5,422 nt of DNA from Candidatus Methylomirabilota bacterium (lineage in GTDB: Bacteria; Methylomirabilota; Methylomirabilia; Methylomirabilales; JACPAU01): assembly GCA_016180705.1 (NCBI GenBank), contig JACPAU010000187.1:1-5422 (forward strand). The letters are read 5' to 3'. The position numbers and the translations under genes were made by a program. Shown here in pieces: positions 1 to 5,326 of this stretch. The notes under the pieces were generated by a model. The model searched no databases. It saw only the letters and a program-made list of their open reading frames with translations, and was not told the DNA's origin. Positions within the stretch are counted from its first letter, which is position 1; every line of letters begins with the position of its first letter.

Positions 1-750
1 GCCATCGCGGGCCAGACCGCTGGCGCCCTCCACGACGCCCCCATCATCGTGAGCGCGGCGAAAGGCCTGGAGGTCGGGACCGGCCATCGGATGACCGAGG
101 TCCTGGCGGCGACCCTCCCCGCGCCCTGCGCCGCGCGCCTGGCCGCCCTCTCGGGCCCCACGTTCGCCAGCGAAGTCGGCCGCGGCCTGCCGGCGGCCGC
201 GGTGGTCGCCGCCGCCGACGCAGCCGTGGCGGGGGCCGTCCAGCGCCTGCTGAGCGGCCTCACGTTCCGGCTGTACGTGACCGCGGACTTGCTCGGGGTG
301 GAGACGGCCGGCGCCGTCAAGAACGTGATCGCGATCGCCGCGGGCGTCGCCGACGGGCTCCGCCTCGGGGCGAGCGCGCGGGCTGCCCTCATCACCCGGG
401 GCCTCGCCGAAATGAGCCGCCTGGGGCGGGCCCTCGGCGCGCGGCCGGAGACCTTCGCCGGGCTGGCCGGGGTGGGGGATCTCATCCTCACCTGCAGCGG
501 CGACCTCTCCCGCAACCGGACCGTCGGCCTGGAGCTGGGGCGCGGGCGGAGCCTCGCGGAGGTCCTGGCCGGGCGCCGGACGGTGGCAGAGGGGGTGGAG
601 ACGTCCCGCGCGGTCAAGACGCTGGCGGTCCGTCTCGGCGTCGAGACCCCGATCTGCGCGCAGGTCCACGCCCTCCTCTTCGAGGGGCGCGCCCCCCGGG
701 AGGCCCTCACGCTCCTCATGACCCGCGAACTGAAGGGGGAGGCGGACTGA
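1..750 (+). CDS. gpsA: NAD(P)H-dependent glycerol-3-phosphate dehydrogenase, 5'-truncated by window edge
   Basis: GpsA reduces dihydroxyacetone phosphate to sn-glycerol 3-phosphate in the cytosol, supplying the backbone for phospholipid synthesis. The frame is open from base 1, so the gene begins outside the window; the last 249 residues are visible. Against the usual 330-340 residues, roughly 85 N-terminal residues carrying the GxGxxG nucleotide-binding loop are missing. Visible landmarks (fragment numbering) are SAAKGLE with Lys21, the family block SGPTFASEVGRGLPAA (about 51-66), GAVKNVIAIAAG with Lys107, and GDLILTC followed by SRNR (about 159-173). By comparison with the eukaryotic enzyme GPD1, Lys21, Lys107, Asp160, Thr164 and Arg171 correspond to the catalytic set, so the enzyme looks intact. 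A late EGVETSRAV motif is also typical. The GTG at 49 lies inside the conserved IIVSAAKG stretch and is not a start. The stop is 2 nt before the next gene, suggesting co-transcription. Confidence 0.96.
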   Translation, partial: AIAGQTAGALHDAPIIVSAAKGLEVGTGHRMTEVLAATLPAPCAARLAALSGPTFASEVGRGLPAAAVVAAADAAVAGAVQRLLSGLTFRLYVTADLLGVETAGAVKNVIAIAAGVADGLRLGASARAALITRGLAEMSRLGRALGARPETFAGLAGVGDLILTCSGDLSRNRTVGLELGRGRSLAEVLAGRRTVAEGVETSRAVKTLAVRLGVETPICAQVHALLFEGRAPREALTLLMTRELKGEAD

Positions 751-752
751 GC

Positions 753-1520
753 GTGGCTACCCTCACGGTCCGCGGCCTGCGCCTGCACTTCCTCGAGCTG
801 CCCGAGAGCGATCCGCGGGCCCCCGCCATCCTCTTCCTGCACGGCTCCGGCGGCACGCACCGCATCTGGCTCCCGCAGGTCCGCCACTTCGCGCCAGTGT
901 ACCGGGCCGTCGCCCTCGACCTGCCGGGGCACGGGGCCTCGGAGGGGGACGGGGCGGACAGCATCGCGGCGTACCGGGAGTGGGTCGAGGCCTTCATGGA
1001 CGCGGCCGGGATGGAGCAGGCGTTCCTGGTGGGTCATTCCATGGGCGGGGCCATCGCCCTCGCCATCGCCCTCGGGAGCCCGGCCCGCGTGAGCGGCATC
1101 GGTCTCGTCGGCACGGGGGCCCGCCTGCGGGTTCACCCGGACATCCTGGAGGGCCTCCGCGGCGATCCGGAGCGGGCCGCCGGCCTGCTCAGCGAGTGGG
1201 CGTACGCGCCGGCCAGCGGGCCGGAACTCCCCGCGCAGGGGAAGAAGGAACTGCTGCGGGGCTCCGCAGCGGTTCTGGAAAAGGACCTCCGCGCCTGCGA
1301 CGCCTTCGACCTGATGAAGGAAGTGGACCGGATCCGCGTCCCCGCCGTCGTCGTGTGCGGCGCCGAGGATCGCCTCACCCCCGTGAAATACGCCCGGTAT
1401 CTGCAAGACCGGATCCCGGGGGCGCTGCTGGCCGTGATCCCGGGCGCGGGCCACATGGTGATGCTCGAGAAGCCGGACGAGGTCAACCACGCGCTCGCCG
1501 CTTGGCTGGACCGGCACTGA
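753..1520 (+). CDS. alpha/beta-fold hydrolase, BioH/lactonase-like size class
   Basis: This 255-residue protein is a complete, single-domain, cytosolic alpha/beta-hydrolase (no signal peptide or membrane helix). Sequence order fits the fold: oxyanion-region HGSGG at 30-34, the strand and turn DLPGHGAS at 56-63, nucleophile elbow GHSMGG with Ser96, a cap region at about 125-190, the acid in GAEDRLTP (Asp206), and the base in GAGHMVMLEKP (His234). All three triad residues are present, so it should be an active serine hydrolase (esterase, lactonase or C-C hydrolase). The fold is too promiscuous to name a substrate, and no gene symbol is justified. The start is a GTG; GGGGGAGG at 735-742, inside the end of gpsA, is the likely ribosome-binding site with a rather long 10-nt spacer. 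With only 2 nt after gpsA and 10 nt before another hydrolase, it is very likely translated from the same mRNA. An ester of a lipid intermediate as substrate is conceivable from context but unproven. Confidence 0.92.
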   Translation: MATLTVRGLRLHFLELPESDPRAPAILFLHGSGGTHRIWLPQVRHFAPVYRAVALDLPGHGASEGDGADSIAAYREWVEAFMDAAGMEQAFLVGHSMGGAIALAIALGSPARVSGIGLVGTGARLRVHPDILEGLRGDPERAAGLLSEWAYAPASGPELPAQGKKELLRGSAAVLEKDLRACDAFDLMKEVDRIRVPAVVVCGAEDRLTPVKYARYLQDRIPGALLAVIPGAGHMVMLEKPDEVNHALAAWLDRH

Positions 1521-1530
1521 GGAGCAGACG

Positions 1531-2445
1531 ATGGACATCGTGGGGCGCGAGCACTGGACGGCCAAGGGGGAGGCGCGGCTCTTCCTGTGGGAGAAGGTGG
1601 ACGAGGAGCAGGAAGCGGCGGCGGTCGCCGCTGGGCGCGTGCTGCTCTGCTCCCACGGCTCGTCCATGGCCGGCATTCCGACCTTCGACCTCCAGGTGCC
1701 GGGCGAGACCGACACCTCCCTGATGGATGTCTTCGCCCGGTGGGGGTACGACGTGTGGCTCGTGGACCACGAGGGATACGGGCGCTCCAGCAAGGACCGG
1801 CCCGACTTCTACGGGGTGGACGTGGGGGCGGAGGACCTGACGGCGGCCGCGGCCTACATCCGCAAGACGCGCCGCGTGGAGGCACTGCTCCTCTACGGGA
1901 TCTCGTCGGGGGCGCTGCGGGCCGGCCTCTTCACGATGCACCAGCCGGAGTGCGTGCGGCGGTTGGCGATGACCTCCCCGGTCTGGAAGGGGGAGGGGAG
2001 CCCGACGCTCATCAAGCGGCGCGAGCGGCTCCCGGAATTCTTGGCGACGTACCGGCGCCCCATCAGCGTGGAGTTCATCCGCAGCGTCTTCGAGCGGGAC
2101 CACCCCGGCGTGGCCGACCCGCGCCTCGTGGAGGCGTATGCCCGCGAGGTCCTGAAGTACGACGACAGCGTCCCGACCGGGACCTACATAGATATGGTCA
2201 GCCGCCTCCCCATCCTCGACCCGGCGCGCATCTCCGTCCCCACGCTCCTCATCCATGGGGAGTACGACGGGGTGGCCCGGACCGAGGACCTCCTGCCGTT
2301 CTTCGCCGCGCTGCCGAACCCCGACCGCCAGTACGTGATCCTCCCCGGCGCTGCCCACCACAACATCCTGGAAAAGAATCGGGGCCTCCTCTTCCACGCG
2401 CTGCACGCCTTCTTCAGCTCGCCCGCCGCCGTCTATCGCGCCTGA
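1531..2445 (+). CDS. alpha/beta-fold hydrolase with GISSG nucleophile elbow
   Basis: This 304-residue protein is a second complete alpha/beta-hydrolase, predicted cytosolic. It has an N-terminal strand region WTAKGEARLFLWEK (9-22), an oxyanion motif SHGSSMAG (41-48), a WGYDVWLVDHEGYGRSS stretch (71-87), nucleophile elbow YGISSGAL with Ser125, a helical cap at about 150-225, acid motif HGEYDGVA (Asp246), and base motif GAAHHNILEK (His276 by alignment with the preceding hydrolase; His277 is adjacent). The elbow has Ile and Ser where most relatives have His/Trp and Met/Gln. Long conserved-looking blocks such as PTFDLQVPGETD and DDSVPTGTYIDM suggest a distinct orthologous family whose substrate I do not know. 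The ATG start is supported by GGAG at 1521-1524, directly after the upstream stop, with a 6-nt spacer. The two neighbouring hydrolases share little beyond fold motifs, so recent tandem duplication is unlikely; they may act on successive or related esters. Confidence 0.92.
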   Translation: MDIVGREHWTAKGEARLFLWEKVDEEQEAAAVAAGRVLLCSHGSSMAGIPTFDLQVPGETDTSLMDVFARWGYDVWLVDHEGYGRSSKDRPDFYGVDVGAEDLTAAAAYIRKTRRVEALLLYGISSGALRAGLFTMHQPECVRRLAMTSPVWKGEGSPTLIKRRERLPEFLATYRRPISVEFIRSVFERDHPGVADPRLVEAYAREVLKYDDSVPTGTYIDMVSRLPILDPARISVPTLLIHGEYDGVARTEDLLPFFAALPNPDRQYVILPGAAHHNILEKNRGLLFHALHAFFSSPAAVYRA

Positions 2446-2457
2446 GCCCTCCGCGCC

Positions 2458-2486
2458 TTGACAGCCCTTCCCCCCCGTGATACCCA
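2458..2486 (+). promoter_or_regulatory. candidate sigma70-type promoter for the DUF2179-MATE pair
   Basis: A perfect TTGACA lies at 2458-2463. After exactly 17 nt comes TACCCA (2481-2486), a poor -10 hexamer that is preceded by TG at the extended -10 position (2478-2479). Transcription would start near 2493, leaving a leader of about 45 nt before the ATG at 2539. The site sits in the only sizeable gap (93 nt) of the plus-strand series, which supports a separate transcription unit. The -10 match is weak and the organism's sigma factor preferences are unknown. Confidence 0.35.
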
Positions 2487-2488
2487 GG

Positions 2489-2523
2489 GGCGGTTTTCCG
2501 CCGGCGGCGGGCCCGTTGCGGGC
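2489..2523 (+). other. two short GC hairpins in the leader ahead of the DUF2179 gene
   Basis: GGCGG (2489-2493) can pair with CCGCC (2498-2502) across a TTTT loop. GCCCG (2511-2515) can pair with CGGGC (2519-2523) across a TTG loop. A 10-bp perfect palindrome (2498-2507) overlaps the first arm. Neither hairpin is followed by a T-tract, so intrinsic termination is not supported. The second stem ends 3 nt before the purine-rich ribosome-binding region and could affect its accessibility. In such GC-rich DNA, 5-bp stems arise often by chance. Confidence 0.25.
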
Positions 2524-2526
2524 AAG

Positions 2527-2532
2527 AGGAGG
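2527..2532 (+). promoter_or_regulatory. Shine-Dalgarno AGGAGG deciding the DUF2179 start
   Basis: A consensus AGGAGG lies 6 nt upstream of the ATG at 2539. The frame is also open to a TTG at 2458, but that codon lacks a ribosome-binding site and coincides with the candidate -35 box. The extra 27 residues it would add (TALPPRDTQG and onward) do not resemble the family's N-terminus. This fixes the start at 2539. Confidence 0.8.
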
Positions 2533-2538
2533 ACGCAG

Positions 2539-3066
2539 ATGACGGCAGAGGGCATCTTGGGGGGCTTGCTGATCTTCGGGTTCCGCGTCACCGACGTGTC
2601 CATGGACATGGTCCGCCTCCTCCTCACCGTCCGAGGGCGCAAGTTCGTGGCGGGGATGATCGGCTTCTTCGAGGTGCTGATCTTCCTCACGGCGATCAGC
2701 CGGGTGGTCACCGCCATGGACAACTACTGGAACGTCCTCGGCTACTGCCTCGGCTTCGCCACGGGCACGGTCGTGGGGGCGATGATCGAGGAGACGTTGG
2801 CCATCGGCTACTCGCTGGTGCGCGTGGTCTCCAGCCACCAGGGCGCCGCCATCGCCCAGGCACTGCGGGCCGAGGGGTTCGGGGCGACGAAGGTGGCGGG
2901 GGAGGGGCAGGAAGGGGAGGTCGGGATCGTGCTGTCGGTGGTCCGGCGGCGGGACGTCCCGACCGCGATGCGCCTGATCGAGGCGCTGGATCCGGAGGCC
3001 TTCGTCGGCGTCGAGGACGAGCGGACGGTCTACCGCGGGCAGTTCATCCGCCAGACCCGGCGGTAG
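2539..3066 (+). CDS. UPF0316 family membrane protein (DUF5698 plus DUF2179)
   Basis: This 175-residue integral membrane protein is of unknown function, at the normal length for UPF0316 (B. subtilis YebE-like). Three hydrophobic helices are visible: about 5-30, 36-56 and 64-85. Family-typical residues include RVTDVSMDMVR (16-26), RGRKFVAGMIGFFEVLIFL (32-50), and a GYCLGFATGTVVGAMIEETLAIG block (68-90) of the kind that marks this family. The soluble C-terminal half (about 92-165; SSHQGAAIAQALRAEGFGAT, then GIVLSVVRRRDVPTAMRLIEAL) is the DUF2179 domain, also found at the C-terminus of YitT-type membrane proteins. It has the beta-alpha-beta rhythm of small ligand-binding or ferredoxin-like domains, so a sensory or regulatory role is plausible but inferred. 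The gene follows a 93-nt gap and is 8 nt from the MATE transporter gene, so the two are very probably co-expressed. Confidence 0.88.
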   Translation: MTAEGILGGLLIFGFRVTDVSMDMVRLLLTVRGRKFVAGMIGFFEVLIFLTAISRVVTAMDNYWNVLGYCLGFATGTVVGAMIEETLAIGYSLVRVVSSHQGAAIAQALRAEGFGATKVAGEGQEGEVGIVLSVVRRRDVPTAMRLIEALDPEAFVGVEDERTVYRGQFIRQTRR

Positions 3067-3070
3067 GAGG
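3065..3070 (+). promoter_or_regulatory. Shine-Dalgarno AGGAGG overlapping the DUF2179 stop, for the MATE gene
   Basis: AGGAGG begins inside the upstream TAG stop (3064-3066) and is 4 nt from the GTG at 3075. It supports GTG 3075 as the start. A ribosome terminating on the upstream gene would sit on this site, so translational coupling is likely. Confidence 0.75.
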
Positions 3071-3074
3071 GGCG

Positions 3075-4415
3075 GTGGCGGCGGCGGAGGTCTGGGAGGA
3101 CCCCGCGGCAATCCGGAAGGCCGTCCTGCGCCTGGCGCTGCCCATCGCCGGCAGCAACCTGCTCCAGCGGGGCGTCGGCATCGTGGACGCCCTGATGGTC
3201 GGGCGCCTCGGGGCGGCAGAACTCGCGGCCGTGGGCCTCGCCCAACTGCTCATCTTCTTCCAGATGGCCCTCGTCTTCGGCCTGGGGGTGGGGCTCACCC
3301 TCATGGTGGCCTACCACACGGGGGCGGGGGATGCGGCCCGCCGGGAGCGGACGGTGCGCTCGGGCCTCGCCCTGGGCCTCGCCGTGGCGGCCGCCCTCAG
3401 CCTCCTCGGCCTGACGGGCTCGCGCTGGGCGGCCGGCCTTCTCGGGGCCACCGGCCGCGTCCTCGAGTTGGCGGTTGCCTACCTGGTCGTCTCCTGGCTC
3501 CTCTTTGTCTTCCTGGTGTTCCTGCATCTGCTCTCCGCCATCTTCCAGGGGGCGGGGGACAGCCGGACCCCGCTCAAGGTGGTCGCGGTCGTGAACGTCG
3601 TCCACGTGGCCGTGGCGCTCCCCCTGGTCTTCGGATTATGGGGCGCGCCGGCGCTGGGCGTGGTCGGCGCGGCGGTGGGCTCGGGCGTCTCGGAGGCTGT
3701 GGGGATGGCGTGGCTGCTCGTCCTGGCCCGGCGGCGCGGCCTCCTGCTCCCGGGGCCGTGGCTCGATCGCGAGGCGACTGCGCGGATGAGCCGGGTCGGC
3801 TGGCCGGTCATGGCCGAGCGCCTCCTGACCAACGGAATGCAGCTCGCCTTCGCGTGGGTCGTGATCGGGTTCGGGGTGGCGGTCTATGCGGCCCACCAGG
3901 TGGGACTGAATATCGAGGCGCTGTCGTTCCTGCCGGGCATCGCGTTCGCCCAGGCGGCCACGGCCCTCGTCGGGCAGCGGCTCGGCGCCCGTGACCCGGA
4001 AGGGGCCCGGCGGACCGCCCGCCAGGCCGTTCTGGTCTGCTTCGCCGTCATGACCGCCTTCGGCGTCACCTTCGTCCTGGCCCCGGGCCTCTGGGTCCGC
4101 CTCTTCACCCCCGAGCCGGAGGTCCTCGCCTGGGGGACACCCCTCATGCGGATCATGGGGCTTCTCCAGGTGCCTCTGGCGCTTGCGCTGGCGATCGCGG
4201 GGAGTCTGCGGGGGGCGGGGGAGACGCGGGCTGTCATGCTCGCGGCGATCGTCGGCGGTTGGGTCATACGAATTCCGCTGGCGGTCGGGCTGGGGGTCTG
4301 GGCGGGGGCAGGGATCTACCTGGTCTGGTTCACCATGGTCCTGGACTGGCTCGCCCGCGCCCTCCTCATGGGCTGGCGCCTCACCCGACTCGACTGGGCA
4401 AGCGCTCGCCTCTGA
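3075..4415 (+). CDS. MATE family efflux transporter, NorM-like
   Basis: This 446-residue inner-membrane transporter belongs to the multidrug and toxic compound extrusion family, which exports organic, often cationic, compounds in exchange for Na+ or H+. It has the family length and about 12 hydrophobic helices (roughly 16-42, 52-80, 97-115, 131-155, 166-188, 194-218, 242-270, 278-300, 316-338, 352-375, 386-408, 412-433) in two homologous halves. Diagnostic motifs are VDALMVGRLGAAELAAVGLA (37-56), in which Asp38 matches the ion-coupling Asp of helix 1 in NorM; FQGAGDSRTPLK (157-168) and its second-half counterpart SLRGAGETRA (377-386); and YAAHQVGLNIEALSFLPG (271-288) followed by ATALVGQRLGA (295-305). 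The start is GTG with an AGGAGG that overlaps the preceding gene's stop. The substrate cannot be read from sequence. The last 100 nt are also read antisense by the convergent reductase frame. Confidence 0.95.
   Translation: MAAAEVWEDPAAIRKAVLRLALPIAGSNLLQRGVGIVDALMVGRLGAAELAAVGLAQLLIFFQMALVFGLGVGLTLMVAYHTGAGDAARRERTVRSGLALGLAVAAALSLLGLTGSRWAAGLLGATGRVLELAVAYLVVSWLLFVFLVFLHLLSAIFQGAGDSRTPLKVVAVVNVVHVAVALPLVFGLWGAPALGVVGAAVGSGVSEAVGMAWLLVLARRRGLLLPGPWLDREATARMSRVGWPVMAERLLTNGMQLAFAWVVIGFGVAVYAAHQVGLNIEALSFLPGIAFAQAATALVGQRLGARDPEGARRTARQAVLVCFAVMTAFGVTFVLAPGLWVRLFTPEPEVLAWGTPLMRIMGLLQVPLALALAIAGSLRGAGETRAVMLAAIVGGWVIRIPLAVGLGVWAGAGIYLVWFTMVLDWLARALLMGWRLTRLDWASARL
4287..4313 (+). other. putative G-quadruplex motif near the 3' end of the MATE gene
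   Basis: Five G-tracts of 3 to 5 bases (4287-4289, 4292-4296, 4300-4302, 4304-4308, 4311-4313) are separated by loops of 2, 3, 1 and 2 nt. This satisfies the classic G3+N1-7 rule with short, stabilising loops. It lies in the coding strand of the MATE gene and 2 nt beyond the stop codon of the convergent reductase frame. A looser motif occurs at 4199-4230 (tracts 4199-4202, 4210-4215, 4217-4221, 4228-4230; loops 7, 1 and 6 nt). These may simply reflect Gly/Val/Trp codons in high-GC DNA; folding and function are untested. Confidence 0.4.
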
Positions 4416-5311
4416 AGGCGCGGCTTGCGGACCTGGGTGCCGGCCAAGTCTTCCAGCAGGGTGATGACGGCGGAGTGGTCGAGGGAGCCGCGGCCCTTCA
4501 CGCGGAGGGCGTTGAACATCTCCTGGACCAGGGCGGTGACGGGGAGCGGGACGCCGAGGGCGCGGCCGGTCTCCATGATGAGGCCCAGGTCCTTGAAGTG
4601 CAGGTCAACCTTGAACCCGGGCTGGAAGTTGCCTTTGAGGATATTGGGACCCTTCATCTCGAGGCAGCGGCTCGCCGCCATGCCGCCCATCAGGGCCTGG
4701 ACCATGAGTTCCGGGTCCACGCCGGCCTTGGCCCCGAGCACCAGCGCCTCGCCGATCGCCGTCAGGTTCAGCGCCACAATCACTTGATTCGCGCACTTCA
4801 CGAAGCCGCCGGCCCCGACGGGCCCGAGGTGGGTGATGGTGCGCCCCATCGCCTTGAAGGCGGGCGTGACCTTCTCGAGCGCGGCCTTCTCGCCGCCCAC
4901 CATGATGGAGAGGGTCCCCTCGATGGCCCCTTTCTCCCCGCCGCTCACGGGGGCATCCAGCATCTGGACCCCCCGCTTCGCCGCCTCCTTGGCCAGGCGC
5001 TGGGACACGATGGGGGAGATGGTGCTCATGTCGGCGAGGATCGTACCGGATTTGGCCCCGGCCAGGACCCCGTTCTCTCCCAGGACCACCTGCTCCACGT
5101 CCGGGGAGTTGGGGAGCATGGTGATGACGATCTCGGTCGCGGCAGCCACCTCGCGGGGGGAGGAGGCGGCCTTGGCGCCGGCCTTCACCACTTCCTCGAC
5201 GGGGCCGCGGCTCCGGCTGTGGACCGTGAGGGGGAAGCCGGCCTTCAGGAGGTTCTTGGCCATCGGCTTGCCCATGGTGCCGAGGCCGATGAAGCCGATC
5301 TGCTGTGCCAT
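4316..5311 (-). CDS. garR: 2-hydroxy-3-oxopropionate (tartronate semialdehyde) reductase, GarR/GlxR-like, with C-terminal extension
   Basis: This cytosolic beta-hydroxyacid dehydrogenase is predicted to reduce tartronate semialdehyde to D-glycerate with NAD(P)H. Residues 1-165 form the Rossmann domain: IGFIGLGTMGKPMAKNLLKA (5-24) holds GxGxxG, with TMLPNSPDVEQVVLGENG at 64-81. The substrate motif DAPVSGG is at 119-125. GAGGFVKCANQ (166-176) carries catalytic Lys172 and Asn175, followed by the all-helical C-terminal domain with GFKVDLHFKDL (232-242). TMLPNSP, LGENG and DAPVSGG match my memory of E. coli GarR closely; 3-hydroxyisobutyrate dehydrogenase is the main alternative. After beta-2 it has HSRS (31-34) instead of an acidic residue, suggesting NADPH preference. 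Family members end near residue 295; here 35 more residues follow, 11 of them Arg and none acidic, mostly from the antisense strand of the MATE gene. The ATG has GGAGG 5 nt upstream and lies 15 nt after the preceding gene's stop. Confidence 0.92.
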   Translation of the reverse strand: MAQQIGFIGLGTMGKPMAKNLLKAGFPLTVHSRSRGPVEEVVKAGAKAASSPREVAAATEIVITMLPNSPDVEQVVLGENGVLAGAKSGTILADMSTISPIVSQRLAKEAAKRGVQMLDAPVSGGEKGAIEGTLSIMVGGEKAALEKVTPAFKAMGRTITHLGPVGAGGFVKCANQVIVALNLTAIGEALVLGAKAGVDPELMVQALMGGMAASRCLEMKGPNILKGNFQPGFKVDLHFKDLGLIMETGRALGVPLPVTALVQEMFNALRVKGRGSLDHSAVITLLEDLAGTQVRKPRLQRRALAQSSRVRRQPMRRARASQSRTMVNQTR

Positions 5312-5316
5312 GACTT

Positions 5317-5321
5317 CCTCC
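5317..5321 (-). promoter_or_regulatory. Shine-Dalgarno GGAGG for the reductase
   Basis: On the minus strand GGAGG is followed by 5 nt and the ATG at 5311-5309. It lies in the 15-nt gap after the preceding gene's stop, supporting this start and the operon arrangement. Confidence 0.75.
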
Positions 5322-5326
5322 AGCCG

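Noticed and set aside
49..51. GTG at 49 as the start of gpsA
   Set aside because: The frame is open upstream and the preceding residues (APIIV) continue the conserved family sequence, so the gene simply begins outside the window.
980..1723. A 247-codon plus-strand frame overlapping both hydrolases
   Set aside because: Its product is almost entirely Arg/Gly/Pro/Ala with no motif, and it lies in a shifted frame of two genes with full catalytic triads.
2458..2538. Upstream TTG start for the DUF2179 protein
   Set aside because: It lacks a ribosome-binding site, coincides with a TTGACA box and adds residues unlike the family; the ATG at 2539 has a consensus AGGAGG.
1483..3111. A 542-codon open frame on the minus strand spanning the second hydrolase and the DUF2179 gene
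   Set aside because: It is antisense to two clearly real genes, is rich in Pro/Arg/His/Asp low-complexity text with no recognisable domain, and is the expected stop-free shadow in high-GC DNA.
4407..4420. Hairpin CGCCT-CTGA-AGGCG at the MATE stop codon as a transcription terminator
   Set aside because: The stem is only 5 bp and neither side is followed by a T-tract, so there is no support beyond chance pairing.
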